A DNA stretch of 64,000 nt from Streptomyces massasporeus (GTDB lineage: Bacteria; Actinomycetota; Actinomycetes; Streptomycetales; Streptomycetaceae). The stretch is taken from the NCBI RefSeq assembly GCF_014648995.1, contig NZ_BMSE01000002.1, positions 496,001 to 560,000 on the forward strand, given 5' to 3'. This document shows positions 25,259-34,982 of the stretch, in pieces (position 1 is the stretch's first letter; each line of letters starts with the position of its first letter). The position numbers were made by a program, and so were the translations under genes. The notes beneath the pieces are model-generated. The model was not told the DNA's origin, ran no database searches, and worked only from the letters and a program-made list of their open reading frames with translations.

Positions 25259-26782
25259 GTGAGCGAGCTCCCTCCAGACCACAACGCCGACGACCAGCCC
25301 GACCCCCTCGACCCCTTCGACGAGATCATCGCGGAGGAAACCGACCGCGACCCCGACCTCGCGGTCATCGAAGCCGGCAGCCGCACCCTGCGCACCCAGG
25401 GCGGCCCGCCCGACGCCGACATCCCCACGCGTCCCGCCGACCCCGAGGTCGACAAGGCCCTGCGCGAGGTCGAGACCGAGCTCGCCACCCGGTGGGGCGA
25501 GACCAAGCTGGAGCCCTCCGTCAGCCGTATCGCCGCGCTGATGGACGTGCTGGGGGAGCCGCAGCGGTCGTACCCGTCGATCCACATCACGGGGACGAAC
25601 GGCAAGACCTCCACGGCCCGCATGATCGAGGCCCTGCTCGGCGCCTTCGAGCTGCGCACCGGCCGCTACACCTCGCCGCACGTGCAGTCGATCACCGAGC
25701 GCATCAGCCTCGACGGCGCCCCCATCGCGCCCGAGCGGTTCATCGAGACGTACCAGGACATCAAGCCGTACGTGGAGATGGTCGACGCCTCCCAGGAGTA
25801 CCGGCTGTCCTTCTTCGAGGTGCTCACCGGCATGGCGTACGCGGCGTTCGCCGACGCCCCCGCCGACGTGGCCGTGGTCGAGGTCGGCATGGGCGGCTCC
25901 TGGGACGCGACGAACGTGATCGACGGGGACGTCGCCGTCGTCACGCCCATAGACCTCGACCACACCGACCGGCTGGGCTCCACGCACGCCGAGATCGCCA
26001 CGGAGAAGGCCGGCATCATCAAGCAGGGTGCGACGGTCATCATGGCGCAGCAGCCGGTCGACGCGGCGCAGGTGCTGCTGAAGAAGGCCGTCGAGGTGGA
26101 CGCGACGGTGGCCCGGGAGGGGCTGGAGTTCGGTGTCGTCGAGCGGCAGGTGGCGGTCGGCGGACAGCTCGTGACGCTGCGCGGACTGGGCGGCGAGTAC
26201 CCCGAGGTGTATCTGCCGCTGCACGGCGCGCACCAGGCGCACAACGCGGCCGTCGCGCTCGCCGCCGTCGAGGCGTTCTTCGGCGTCGGCGCGCAGCGGG
26301 CCGACGCGCTGGACCTGGACACGGTCCGCAAGGCTTTCGCGGCCGTCGCCTCGCCGGGCCGGCTGGAGGTCGTGCGCCGGTCGCCGACGGTCGTGCTGGA
26401 CGCCGCCCACAACCCGGCCGGTGCCCGGGCCGCGGCCGAGGCGATCGGGGAGGCATTCCAGTTCAGCCGCCTCATCGGTGTGGTCGGCGCGAGCGGCGAC
26501 AAGAACGTCCGGGGGCTGCTGGAGGCCTTCGAGCCGGTGTTCGCCGAGGTCGTGGTCACGCAGAACTCCAGCCACCGCGCGATGGACGCCGACGAGCTCG
26601 CCGGTATCGCCGTCGAGGTGTTCGGCGAGGAGCGCGTCCAGGTCGAGCCGCGGCTGCCCGACGCCCTGGAGGCGGCCATCACGCTGGCCGAGGAGGAGGG
26701 CGAGTTCTCCGGCGGCGGTGTGCTCGTCACCGGTTCCGTCATCACCGTCGGCGAGGCCCGACTGCTCCTGGGGAGGGGCTGA
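25259..26782 (+). CDS. folC: dihydrofolate synthase / folylpolyglutamate synthase
   Basis: A 507-aa Mur-ligase-like enzyme that adds glutamate to dihydropteroate and folates. The P-loop ITGTNGKTSTA lies near 110-120. The Mur core is seen in YTSPHVQSITERI, VGMGGSWDATNVID and HTDRLGSTHAEIATEKAGII, and the C-terminal domain in VLDAAHNPAGARAAAE. The first 60 residues are acidic and extend beyond typical bacterial FolC. GTG 25259 is preceded by a TAGACT -10 element at 25246-25251, so a leaderless transcript is likely; longer reading-frame starts are upstream of that promoter. DUF4233 follows after 5 bp in one operon. Confidence 0.96.
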   Translation: MSELPPDHNADDQPDPLDPFDEIIAEETDRDPDLAVIEAGSRTLRTQGGPPDADIPTRPADPEVDKALREVETELATRWGETKLEPSVSRIAALMDVLGEPQRSYPSIHITGTNGKTSTARMIEALLGAFELRTGRYTSPHVQSITERISLDGAPIAPERFIETYQDIKPYVEMVDASQEYRLSFFEVLTGMAYAAFADAPADVAVVEVGMGGSWDATNVIDGDVAVVTPIDLDHTDRLGSTHAEIATEKAGIIKQGATVIMAQQPVDAAQVLLKKAVEVDATVAREGLEFGVVERQVAVGGQLVTLRGLGGEYPEVYLPLHGAHQAHNAAVALAAVEAFFGVGAQRADALDLDTVRKAFAAVASPGRLEVVRRSPTVVLDAAHNPAGARAAAEAIGEAFQFSRLIGVVGASGDKNVRGLLEAFEPVFAEVVVTQNSSHRAMDADELAGIAVEVFGEERVQVEPRLPDALEAAITLAEEEGEFSGGGVLVTGSVITVGEARLLLGRG

Positions 26783-26787
26783 GTCCC

Positions 26788-27144
26788 GTGCGCACGCTCT
26801 GTTCTTCGACCCTGATCGGCGAGTTCTTCGTCATCGGGTTCGCCGGTCTGGTCGCCATGAAGGACCCCGACCTGTCCATGACGACCGTGTGGACGGTCAG
26901 CGGCATCGCGATGTTCCTGTGCCTGGTGCTGTGCGGCCTGGTGACGCGCCCGGGCGGGGTGGCCCTCGGCTGGGCGCTGCAGATCGCGCTCATCGCGTCG
27001 GGGTTCATCGTGCCGACCATGTACTTCCTGGGGGCGATCTTCGCGGCCCTGTGGTGGGCGTCGGTGCACTACGGCCGGAAGGTGGACGAGGCGAAGGCGA
27101 GATTCGCTGCCCAGGCGAGTTCCTCCACACCTGACGCTGCGTGA
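26788..27144 (+). CDS. DUF4233 membrane protein
   Basis: A 118-aa protein with four hydrophobic segments (LIGEFFVIGFAGLVAMKD, VSGIAMFLCLVLCGLVT, WALQIALIASGFIVPTMYFL, GAIFAALWWASVHYG) and a short charged tail. This small four-helix protein follows folC throughout the actinobacteria and is known only as DUF4233. The GTG start lies 5 bp after the folC stop, with GGGAGGGG inside the folC end as ribosome site. The constant partnership suggests a link to folate or its transport, but no activity is known. Confidence 0.88.
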   Translation: MRTLCSSTLIGEFFVIGFAGLVAMKDPDLSMTTVWTVSGIAMFLCLVLCGLVTRPGGVALGWALQIALIASGFIVPTMYFLGAIFAALWWASVHYGRKVDEAKARFAAQASSSTPDAA

Positions 27145-27209
27145 CAGTCGCCCCGACACGCCGGGTAATCTCGTCCCACCGCTAAACCTTTACGTACAAG
27201 GAGCCCGTA

Positions 27210-27623
27210 GTGAGCCAGCGCACCCTCGTCCTCCTCAAGCCCGACGCCGTCCGTCGAGGCCTGACCGGCGAGATCATCAGCCGCATCGAGCGCAAGGCGG
27301 GCTGGACGATCACCGCGCTGGAGCTGCGCACCCTGGACCAGGACACGCTGGAGCAGCACTACGGCGAGCACAAGGGCAAGCCCTTCTACGAGCCGCTGGT
27401 GGACTTCATGGCCTCCGGTCCGGTCGTGGCGCTGATCGTCGAGGGTGAGCGGGTCATCGAGGGCGTGCGCGCGCTCGCCGGCCCGACCGACCCGATCGCC
27501 GCGGCGCCCGGCTCCATCCGCGGCGACTACGGCGTCATCGTCCGGGAGAACCTGATCCACGCCTCCGACTCCGAGGAGTCCGCCGAGCGCGAGGTGAAGA
27601 TTTTCTTCCCCGGCCGGGCGTAG
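27210..27623 (+). CDS. ndk: nucleoside-diphosphate kinase
   Basis: A 137-aa enzyme that equalises nucleoside triphosphate pools by a phospho-histidine ping-pong. The catalytic His117 is in NLIHASDS, and the N-terminal [18 protein letters not shown] and the [11 protein letters not shown]pn-like loop region are standard. GTG 27210 has AAGGAG 6 nt upstream. It has its own promoter region behind the folC operon and a terminator before mreB. The length is that of the bacterial family. Confidence 0.98.
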   Translation: MSQRTLVLLKPDAVRRGLTGEIISRIERKAGWTITALELRTLDQDTLEQHYGEHKGKPFYEPLVDFMASGPVVALIVEGERVIEGVRALAGPTDPIAAAPGSIRGDYGVIVRENLIHASDSEESAEREVKIFFPGRA

Positions 27624-27652
27624 CGTCCGCACCTCACCAGCACATACGGCAG

Positions 27653-27676
27653 GTCCGGGGGCCGCAGCCCTCGGAC
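27653..27676 (+). terminator. terminator after ndk
   Basis: Stem GTCCGGGGGC / GCCCTCGGAC with a 4-nt loop, followed by TTTG. It separates ndk from the mre operon, whose promoter must lie in the following 200 bp; TACGAT near 27800 is a possible -10. Confidence 0.75.
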
Positions 27677-27886
27677 TTTGCGGCATATGCGTGGCGATCG
27701 AGGGAACGATGGTCCCCAAACGCCCGTCTCCAGAAGCGAATGCGGACGGCATCTGCTGACAATGGCGGAGACCCTCCCGCAGTGTTCGCGAAGGCGCGTC
27801 TACGATGGAAGCCTTCACGTCACAGCACCCACCTTTGCCTACCTGAAAAGCCCTCAAAAGCTAGTGGGAAGGCCAGACGAATCCTG

Positions 27887-28918
27887 ATGGGGAACTCAAT
27901 GTCGTTCATCGGCCGTGACATGGCTGTCGACCTCGGGACCGCCAACACGCTGGTGTACGTCAGGGGTCGCGGGATCGTACTCAACGAGCCGTCCGTCGTC
28001 GCGATCAACACCAACACCGGTGGCATCCTCGCGGTCGGCGCCGAAGCGAAGAAGATGATCGGGCGCACGCCCGGCAACATCGTTGCCGTTCGTCCGCTGA
28101 AGGACGGCGTGATCGCCGACTTCGAGATCACCGAGCGGATGCTCCGCTACTTCATCCTGAAGATCCACAAGCGGCGGTATCTGGCTCGTCCGCGGGTCGT
28201 CGTCTGTGTGCCCTCGGGCATCACGGGCGTCGAGCGCCGCGCCGTCATCGAGGCGTCGTCCCAGGCCGGCGCCCGCCAGGTGCACATCATCGAGGAGCCG
28301 ATGGCCGCGGCCATCGGTTCCGGCCTGCCGGTCCACGAGGCCACGGGCAACATGGTGGTCGACATCGGCGGCGGCACCACGGAGGTCGCGGTCATCTCCC
28401 TCGGCGGCATCGTCACCGCCCAGTCCATCCGTGTCGCGGGCGACGAACTGGACAACGCGATCATCCAGCACATCAAGAAGGAGTACTCCCTCCTGCTGGG
28501 TGAGCGCACGGCCGAGCAGATCAAGATCACGATCGGTTCGGCGTACGACCTCGACTCCGACGAGCACACCGAAATCCGCGGCCGGGACCTCGTCTCCGGG
28601 CTGCCGAAGACCGTCGTCATCTCCGCCGCCGAAGTCCGCAAGGCGATCGAGGAGCCGGTCAACGCGATCGTCGACGCCGTCAAGACGACCCTCGACAAGT
28701 GTCCGCCGGAGCTGTCCGGCGACATCATGGACCGAGGAATCGTTCTGACCGGCGGCGGAGCGCTGCTGCGCGGTCTCGACGAGCGGCTGCGCCGGGAGAC
28801 CGGCATGCCGATCCACATCGCCGAGGACCCGCTGGACAGCGTGGCGCTCGGATCCGGAAAGTGCGTCGAGGAGTTCGAGGCGCTCCAGCAGGTGCTGGAC
28901 GCCCAGCCGCGCAGATGA
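27887..28918 (+). CDS. mreB: rod-shape-determining actin homologue MreB
   Basis: A 343-aa bacterial actin. The phosphate loops [15 protein letters not shown] and [15 protein letters not shown] and the adenosine motif [18 protein letters not shown] are clear. In Streptomyces MreB is not needed for tip growth but for the spore wall, where it works with MreC, MreD, PBP2 and a SEDS protein. Two in-frame starts are possible, ATG 27887 (MGNSMSF) and ATG 27899 (MSFIGRD, with GGGGA 6 nt upstream). I keep the first by analogy with the annotated Streptomyces protein. It heads the mre cluster. Confidence 0.97.
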   Translation: MGNSMSFIGRDMAVDLGTANTLVYVRGRGIVLNEPSVVAINTNTGGILAVGAEAKKMIGRTPGNIVAVRPLKDGVIADFEITERMLRYFILKIHKRRYLARPRVVVCVPSGITGVERRAVIEASSQAGARQVHIIEEPMAAAIGSGLPVHEATGNMVVDIGGGTTEVAVISLGGIVTAQSIRVAGDELDNAIIQHIKKEYSLLLGERTAEQIKITIGSAYDLDSDEHTEIRGRDLVSGLPKTVVISAAEVRKAIEEPVNAIVDAVKTTLDKCPPELSGDIMDRGIVLTGGGALLRGLDERLRRETGMPIHIAEDPLDSVALGSGKCVEEFEALQQVLDAQPRR

Positions 28919-28933
28919 CATAACTCTTCGATT

Positions 28934-28967
28934 CCGCCGTACGGGACGATCTCCTCTCGTACGGCGG
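28934..28967 (+). terminator. hairpin between mreB and mreC
   Basis: Stem CCGCCGTACG / CGTACGGCGG around a 14-nt loop, 16 bp after the mreB stop. It may attenuate rather than fully stop transcription, since the following mre genes are close; the remaining 95 bp could hold a second promoter. Confidence 0.7.
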
Positions 28968-29062
28968 ATCGTTGATACATCTGCATAAGCTCCCACAAAG
29001 CAGCCCCTCGGGTTTCCCTGGGGCTTCCCGAATTCCTATGAGGAAGGGCACGGCCGCCGCAC

Positions 29063-30010
29063 GTGAGGGACACACGAGAGAGCCGGCTGCTCCTGGTGCT
29101 GCTGATCGCCATCGCGTTCGCGTTGATCACGGTGGACATCCGCGGCGGGGAGGACTCGCCCGTCGACGGTGCCCGGCAGGGCGCGGCGACGGTCTTCGGC
29201 CCGATCGAGAGCGGCGTCTCGGCCGCGGTCGACCCGGTCGGCAACGCGGTCTCCGCCATCCGCGACTCCGGTGAACGGCACGACCGGCTCGCCGCGCTGG
29301 AGAAGGAGAACGCGGCCCTGAAGGCGCGACTCGGCAGCGACGACCGCAGCCGCAGCCGCCTCAAGCAGCTCGACAAGATGCTGAAGATCGCCGGCCAGGG
29401 CCAGTACGGCATCAAGGGCGCCGAGGTCATCGCCATCGGAGCCGCGCAGGGCTTCTCCTGGACCATCACCGTCGACGTCGGCGCCAACGACGGCATCAAG
29501 CGCGACATGACCGTCCTGAACGGGGAGGGGCTCGTCGGCCGGGTCACCACCGTCGGCCCCAACACCGCCACGGTCCTGCTCGCCAGCGACCCCGACTTCA
29601 CGGTCGGCACCCGGATGGAGTCCGGCGACGAGCTCGGCTTCGCCTCCGGGCAGGGCGACCGCCCGCTGCGCGTCGAACTCCTCAACGGCAAGGCCGAAGT
29701 GAAGAAGGGCGACCGCCTGGTCACCTTCGGCTCGCAGGCCGACCGGCCGTTCGTGCCCGGCGTGCCCGTCGGCGTGGTCTCCCGCGTCGACCCCTCCGGC
29801 GGCGGCCTGACCCGCACGCTCTACGTCACGCCGTACGTCGGCTTCACCAAGCTCGACATCGTCGGCGTCGTCGTCGAAGCCCCGAAGAAGGACCCGCGTG
29901 ACACGGTCCTCCCGCCCAAGCCCAAGCCGACCCCCAGGCCGACGGTGACGGTGACCGTGACGCCGTCGGCCGAGGCACCCGTGGACGGCCAGAACCAGCA
30001 AGAGCAGTAG
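29063..30010 (+). CDS. mreC: rod-shape-determining protein MreC
   Basis: A 315-aa bitopic protein. A single N-terminal membrane helix (LLLVLLIAIAFALITVDI) is followed by a coiled coil (ERHDRLAALEKENAALKARL, about 70-95) and two beta domains (GFSWTITVDVGANDGIKRDM, GDRLVTFGSQADRPFVPGVPVG), which form the periplasmic scaffold that activates PBP2. The C-terminal 45 residues are a Pro/Thr-rich extension. The start GTG 29063 has AGGAAGG about 15 nt upstream; an ATG at 29038 is in another frame. mreD follows after 13 bp. Confidence 0.95.
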   Translation: MRDTRESRLLLVLLIAIAFALITVDIRGGEDSPVDGARQGAATVFGPIESGVSAAVDPVGNAVSAIRDSGERHDRLAALEKENAALKARLGSDDRSRSRLKQLDKMLKIAGQGQYGIKGAEVIAIGAAQGFSWTITVDVGANDGIKRDMTVLNGEGLVGRVTTVGPNTATVLLASDPDFTVGTRMESGDELGFASGQGDRPLRVELLNGKAEVKKGDRLVTFGSQADRPFVPGVPVGVVSRVDPSGGGLTRTLYVTPYVGFTKLDIVGVVVEAPKKDPRDTVLPPKPKPTPRPTVTVTVTPSAEAPVDGQNQQEQ

Positions 30011-30023
30011 GAGCTGTCACCCC

Positions 30024-30698
30024 ATGCGCGTCAACCGGATCCTGCTCTCCTCCGCCCTGGTCGTCGTCGCCCTGGTGATCCAGGTGAGCGTCCTCGCCCG
30101 CCTCCATCTGCCGGGCGCCGTGCCCGACCTGCTGCTGCTCACCGTGCTCGGCCTCGCGCTGGTGTACGGGCACGTGGGCGGTGCCCTCGTCGGGTTCGGC
30201 GCGGGCCTGCTCGCCGACCTGGCCCCGCCCGCCGACCACGCCGCCGGGCGCTACGCGCTCGTGCTGTGCGTCATCGGCTACCTCGCGGGCCTGGTGAAAC
30301 CCGAGACCGGCCGCCTCAAGTCCGCGACCGGCCCCATGGTCGTGGTGGTCGCCGCAGCGGTCGGCTCCACGCTGCTGTACGCCGGGGTCGGCGCCCTCGT
30401 CGGCGACACCGCCGCCCGCCACGTGGGCCTCGGCAGCCTGTTGTTCACGGCCGCCCTGTACGACCTGCTGCTCGCCCCGTTCGTGGTACCGGGGATCATG
30501 GCCCTGGCCCGGCGCGCCGAGAACGATCCGCTCGCCGAGTCGACCTCGGCCGCCGCGAAGGCCACGGACATCTCCTCGGGCTGGCTCTCCGGCGGCACCG
30601 GGCTGAAGATCGGCAGCCAGCGCAACGGGCTGCGGGTGAAGGCGGCCCGGGCGCGCATGGCACGCGCAGGGCGCATCAAGGGGGTCAAGCGGCTGTGA
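30024..30698 (+). CDS. mreD: rod-shape-determining protein MreD
   Basis: A 224-aa membrane protein with about five to six hydrophobic segments (LLSSALVVVALVIQVSVLA, PDLLLLTVLGLALVYG, GALVGFGAGLLADLAPP, LVLCVIGYLAGLV, and others), the MreD pattern. DLLLLTVLGLALVYGHVGGA and GFGAGLLADLAPPADH are the conserved core of the family. The last 55 residues are cytoplasmic, Arg/Lys-rich and specific to actinomycetes. ATG 30024 is 13 bp after mreC with GGAGC upstream. PBP2 begins about 150 bp later. Confidence 0.94.
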   Translation: MRVNRILLSSALVVVALVIQVSVLARLHLPGAVPDLLLLTVLGLALVYGHVGGALVGFGAGLLADLAPPADHAAGRYALVLCVIGYLAGLVKPETGRLKSATGPMVVVVAAAVGSTLLYAGVGALVGDTAARHVGLGSLLFTAALYDLLLAPFVVPGIMALARRAENDPLAESTSAAAKATDISSGWLSGGTGLKIGSQRNGLRVKAARARMARAGRIKGVKRL

Positions 30699-30846
30699 CC
30701 GCAGGGAAGTTCACCCGAACGGGTCGGTCCAGTAGGAACGCCGGCTCGTGGGCCCGTCGTTCATCACTCGTATCCGCACATCCGTGCCCGGAGGCACGGT
30801 CGCACCCGCACACCCGTACGCGCACCGAGAGGGGGAGGCAGCCGCA

Positions 30847-33090
30847 GTGACCAACATTCCCGAGACCGGCAGGAACTCACGGGTCCAGATCCGGCTCGTC
30901 GTCATCCAGGTCCTCGTCCTCTCCCTCCTGCTCACCCTCGGCGGACGCCTGTGGTACCTCCAGATCCGTGAGGGCGCCGCCTACGCCAAGGAGGCCTCGG
31001 GCAACCACGTCCAGCAGGTCGTCCAACCGGCCGTCCGCGGCTCGATCCTGGACGCGCGGGGCGTGGCGATCGCGGACAACGAGACGCGGCTGGTGGTCTC
31101 CGCCTCCCGCACCGACCTGCTGAAGATGAAGGACGACGGCAAGGAAGTCCTCACCAAGCTCGCCGGGGTCCTGGGCATGACACCCGAGGACGTCCAGATG
31201 AAGGTCCGGCTCTGCGACGCCAAGACGCCGCAGCCCTGCTGGAACGGCTCGCCGTACCAGCCCATCCCCATCACCGACGAGGCCACCGCCAAGCAGGCCC
31301 TGCAGATCCGCGAGCGCGCCGAGGACTTCCCCGGCATCACCGCCGAGCCGGAGGCCGTGCGCCGCTACCCGAGCCCGGGCAAGGCCAACACCGCCCAGGT
31401 CCTCGGCTACCTCTCCCCGGTCACCGACGAGGAGATCAAGAAGGCGCAGAACACCAACTCGCCGTATCTGCGCTCCGACCAGGTCGGCCGCTCGGGCCTG
31501 GAGCGCCAGTACGACAAGGCGCTGCGCGGCAAGGCCGGCGTGACCCGCTACGAGGTCGACAACCTCGGCCGGGTCATCGGCCAGGCCGAGGCCGACCCGG
31601 CCCACCCCGGCGACAACCTCGTCACCAGCATCGACTCCCGGGTCCAGCGCATCGCCGAGTACCAGCTGAACGAGGCGATGAAGGAAGCCCGCAAGCAGCA
31701 CGACCGCAACACCGGCACCAACTACAAGGCCGACTCCGGCGCCGTCGTGGTGATGGAGGCAAAGACCGGCCGCGTCGTCGCCATGGCCTCGAACCCCACC
31801 TACGACCCCAACGCCTGGGTGGGCGGCATCTCCGCCAAGGACTACACACGCCTCACCGGCAAGAGCTCGAACTACCCACTGCTCAACCGCGCCATCCAGG
31901 GCCAGTCGGCCCCCGGCTCCATCTTCAAGGTCATCCCGACGGCCGCCGCGGTCAACGCCGGGTACTCCTTCAACGGCCCCTACAACTGCTCCAGCTCGTA
32001 CTCGATCGGCGGCCAGGTCTTCAAGAACTTCGAGTCCCAGAGCCACGGCCCCATCAGCCTCGGCCGCGCCCTGGAGGTGTCCTGCGACACCGTCTTCTAC
32101 GCCCTCTCCCACGAGGAGTGGAAGCGCGACGGGGGCACCAAGCCGAAGAAGAAGCCCCACGACTGGTTCTACAAGACCGCCCACCAGTTCGGCCTCGGCA
32201 AGGAGACCGGCATCGACCTCCCCAACGAGGTCACCGGCCGCGTCCCCGACCGCCAGTGGAAGCTGAGCTACTGGAAGGCCAACAAGGACGCCTGGTGCCG
32301 CACCGGCAAGCGCAACGGCAGCTACGCCGAGAAGATCGCCTACGAGAACTGCCTCGAAGGCAACCGCATGCGCGCCGGTGACTCCGTCAACTACTCCATC
32401 GGCCAGGGCGACACGCTCGTCACGCCCATCCAGATGGCCACCATCTACTCGGCCATCTCCAACGGCGGCACCCTCTACAACCCCTCCGTGGGCAAGGCCG
32501 TCATCAGCGCCGACGGCAAGACGGTCACGCCGATCAAGCCCGAGTCGCACGGCAAGCTGCCGATGACGCAGAAGACGCGCGACGAGATAGACGAAGCCCT
32601 CGCGGGAGTCGCCACCCGCGGTACGGCCGCCTGGAGGTTCGGCGGCTGGCCGCAGGACAAGATCCCGATGCACGCCAAGACGGGTACGGCGGAGGTCTAC
32701 GGCAAGCAGACGACCTCCTGGTTCGCCACGTACACCAAGGACTACTCGATCGTCATGACGATCTCCCAGGGTGGTACGGGTTCCGGCGCCTCGGGCCCCG
32801 CCGTCCGCAACATCTACAACGCGCTGTACGGCGTCTCCGAGGACGGCGACATCGACCGGAAGAAGGCCCTGCTGCCCACCCCCCAGAAGACCCTGCCGAA
32901 GGTCAAGACGGACGGCACCATCGCCTCCCCGAAGGTCCCGAAGGACCCGGCCAAGGACCAGAAGGCCGACAAGAAGGACCCCAACGCCCCGGCGGACCCG
33001 CTCCAGCCGGTCACGTCGGCCCCGCCGTCACCCGAGAACCGTGACACCCGAAGGCGGCGCCGCCGGGGAAGCCGGAGGTGCCCAGCATGA
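30847..33090 (+). CDS. mrdA: penicillin-binding protein 2 (peptidoglycan transpeptidase)
   Basis: A 747-aa class B PBP that crosslinks wall peptides. One membrane anchor (residues 18-38) leads to the pedestal domain (VVQPAVRGSILDARGVAIADN) and the transpeptidase domain with SxxK at Ser358 (SAPGSIFKV), SVN at 513-515 and KTG at 611-613. The C-terminus has a long Lys/Pro-rich tail (KVPKDPAKDQKADKKDP). The frame is open to 30748, but GTG 30847 with GGGGGAGG upstream is the best start. The stop overlaps the ATG of the SEDS gene (ATGA), so polymerase and transpeptidase are made in equal amounts. Confidence 0.96.
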   Translation: MTNIPETGRNSRVQIRLVVIQVLVLSLLLTLGGRLWYLQIREGAAYAKEASGNHVQQVVQPAVRGSILDARGVAIADNETRLVVSASRTDLLKMKDDGKEVLTKLAGVLGMTPEDVQMKVRLCDAKTPQPCWNGSPYQPIPITDEATAKQALQIRERAEDFPGITAEPEAVRRYPSPGKANTAQVLGYLSPVTDEEIKKAQNTNSPYLRSDQVGRSGLERQYDKALRGKAGVTRYEVDNLGRVIGQAEADPAHPGDNLVTSIDSRVQRIAEYQLNEAMKEARKQHDRNTGTNYKADSGAVVVMEAKTGRVVAMASNPTYDPNAWVGGISAKDYTRLTGKSSNYPLLNRAIQGQSAPGSIFKVIPTAAAVNAGYSFNGPYNCSSSYSIGGQVFKNFESQSHGPISLGRALEVSCDTVFYALSHEEWKRDGGTKPKKKPHDWFYKTAHQFGLGKETGIDLPNEVTGRVPDRQWKLSYWKANKDAWCRTGKRNGSYAEKIAYENCLEGNRMRAGDSVNYSIGQGDTLVTPIQMATIYSAISNGGTLYNPSVGKAVISADGKTVTPIKPESHGKLPMTQKTRDEIDEALAGVATRGTAAWRFGGWPQDKIPMHAKTGTAEVYGKQTTSWFATYTKDYSIVMTISQGGTGSGASGPAVRNIYNALYGVSEDGDIDRKKALLPTPQKTLPKVKTDGTIASPKVPKDPAKDQKADKKDPNAPADPLQPVTSAPPSPENRDTRRRRRRGSRRCPA

Positions 33091-34289
33091 CCGGCGGAGT
33101 GAACAGCTTCCAGGTCTCCGGCTACGGGCCCGAGCGCTCCGGCTGGACCCGACTGCTGGCCCGTGACTCTGTGGCGCGGCGGCTCGACTGGCCCATCCTG
33201 CTGTCGGCGGTGGCCCTGTCGCTGCTCGGCACGCTCCTGGTCTACTCGGCGACCCGCAACCGCACGGAGCTCAACCAGGGAGATCAGTACTACTTCCTCG
33301 TCCGGCACCTGCTGAACACCGGCATCGGCCTCGTCCTGATGGCCGGCACGATCTGGCTCGGCCACCGCGCCCTGCGCACGGCCGTCCCGGTCCTGTACGG
33401 CTTCTCGCTGCTGCTGATCCTGCTGGTGCTCACCCCGCTCGGCTCCACGATCAACGGCGCCCACTCCTGGATCAAGCTGCCCGGCGGCTTCTCGCTCCAG
33501 CCCTCGGAGTTCGTCAAGGTCACGATCATCCTGGGCATGGCGATGCTGCTGGCGGCCCGGGTCGACGCGGGCGACAAGCAGTACCCCGACCACCGCACGG
33601 TCGTGCAGGCGCTCGGCCTGGCCACCGTGCCGATGCTGATCGTCATGCTGATGCCCGACCTCGGGTCGGTCATGGTGATGGTCATCATCGTGCTCGGCGT
33701 GCTGCTGGCCTCCGGGGCGTCCAACCGGTGGGTGTTCGGCCTGCTCGGCGCGGGCACCCTGGGCGCGGTCACCGTCTGGCAGATCGGGATCCTCGACGAG
33801 TACCAGATCAACCGCTTCGCCGCCTTCGCCAACCCCGAGCTCGACCCGGCCGGCGTCGGCTACAACACCAACCAGGCCCGCATCGCCATCGGTTCGGGCG
33901 GGCTGACCGGCTCCGGCCTCTTCCACGGCTCGCAGACCACCGGCCAGTTCGTGCCCGAACAGCAGACGGACTTCGTCTTCACCGTGGCGGGAGAGGAACT
34001 GGGCTTCCTCGGCGGCGGCCTGATCATCGTGCTCCTCGGCATCGTCCTGTGGCGGGCCTGCCGCATCGCCCGGGAGACCACGGACCTGTACGGCACGATC
34101 GTGGCCGCGGGCATCGTCGCCTGGTTCGCCTTCCAGACGTTCGAGAACGTCGGCATGACACTCGGCATCATGCCCGTCACGGGCCTGCCGCTGCCGTTCG
34201 TGTCCTACGGAGGATCGTCGATGTTCGCCGTGTGGATAGCGGTGGGGTTGTTGCAGTCGATCCGGGTGCAGCGGCCGATGTCGGCCTAG
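33087..34289 (+). CDS. rodA: SEDS-family glycan polymerase RodA/FtsW
   Basis: A 400-aa polytopic protein with about ten membrane helices. The SEDS signatures WIKLPGGFSLQPSEFVKV, YQINRFAAFANPELDPAG, GGLTGSGLFHGSQTTGQFVP, EQQTDFVFTVAGEELGFLG and TGLPLPFVSYGGSSMFAVW are all present. It polymerises lipid II and works with the PBP2 just upstream; in Streptomyces this locus acts in spore wall formation. ATG 33087 overlaps the PBP2 stop (ATGA) with GGAGG 9 nt before it; the alternative GTG 33078 is less likely. It is the last gene of the mre operon. Confidence 0.96.
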   Translation: MTGGVNSFQVSGYGPERSGWTRLLARDSVARRLDWPILLSAVALSLLGTLLVYSATRNRTELNQGDQYYFLVRHLLNTGIGLVLMAGTIWLGHRALRTAVPVLYGFSLLLILLVLTPLGSTINGAHSWIKLPGGFSLQPSEFVKVTIILGMAMLLAARVDAGDKQYPDHRTVVQALGLATVPMLIVMLMPDLGSVMVMVIIVLGVLLASGASNRWVFGLLGAGTLGAVTVWQIGILDEYQINRFAAFANPELDPAGVGYNTNQARIAIGSGGLTGSGLFHGSQTTGQFVPEQQTDFVFTVAGEELGFLGGGLIIVLLGIVLWRACRIARETTDLYGTIVAAGIVAWFAFQTFENVGMTLGIMPVTGLPLPFVSYGGSSMFAVWIAVGLLQSIRVQRPMSA

Positions 34290-34310
34290 CGGCCCGAACG
34301 GGGGAGCGGA

Positions 34311-34919
34311 ATGTCCGGGGAGCGCGTCGCCCTGTGCCCGGTGACCGAGGAGCTGGTGAGCCATCTCCTCGCACTGGCGGAGCTGGACCTGACCGACGAC
34401 GACGCCGTCGAGGCGCGGATGCGGGAGGCCGGCTGGCCCGACTGGTCGCAGGCGGTGCGGGGACCGGCGTACGAGGACGCACCCGATGTCCCCGACGCCA
34501 CCCACATCAGCCCGCAGGGCCACTTCGTCACCTGCGACGGCGACGGCTCGCTCCACCTGCCGTTCGCCTACCTCTACTCCGTCGACGGCGGTCTGCTCGA
34601 CGAGGACTGCTGGGGCCCGTTGCCCGGCTGGACCAGCGAGGAGGGCGCCTGGCGGCCGGAGTTCGACGCCCACTTCGCCGCCGTGGTGCGGCAGTTCACC
34701 GAGCGGCTGGGCCTGCCGGACCACGACGTCCGGCAGCCCAGGTACGACACCCGGTATGTCAGCTGGCGCCTGGAGCACAACGTGCTGATCGTCGGACAGG
34801 GCCCGGAGCCGCTGTCGTACCACCAGTTCGAGGACGCCCACGTGTACCTCGTTTCCCGGACGGTGAAGGACGCGCCGTTCCCGGACGGCGAGGAGATGCG
34901 GGCCCTGCTGACGGCCTGA
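34311..34919 (+). CDS. hypothetical 202-aa protein
   Basis: I do not recognise the family. The protein is acidic, lacks signal or membrane segments and is rich in Trp, Tyr and Asp (MREAGWPDWSQAV, DEDCWGPLPGWTSEEGAW). It reads like a soluble all-purpose actinomycete protein of the SUKH or immunity type, but no signature is decisive. ATG 34311 has GGGGAGCGG 6 nt upstream and follows rodA by 21 bp, so it may be the tail gene of the mre operon. Codon bias is fully Streptomyces-like, so the gene is real. Confidence 0.8.
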   Translation: MSGERVALCPVTEELVSHLLALAELDLTDDDAVEARMREAGWPDWSQAVRGPAYEDAPDVPDATHISPQGHFVTCDGDGSLHLPFAYLYSVDGGLLDEDCWGPLPGWTSEEGAWRPEFDAHFAAVVRQFTERLGLPDHDVRQPRYDTRYVSWRLEHNVLIVGQGPEPLSYHQFEDAHVYLVSRTVKDAPFPDGEEMRALLTA

Positions 34920-34982
34920 ACGCGTTGCCCCCTGGGGCACGCACCACTGCTGTACCGGCCGATCAGCCACTAGATTTGGTTC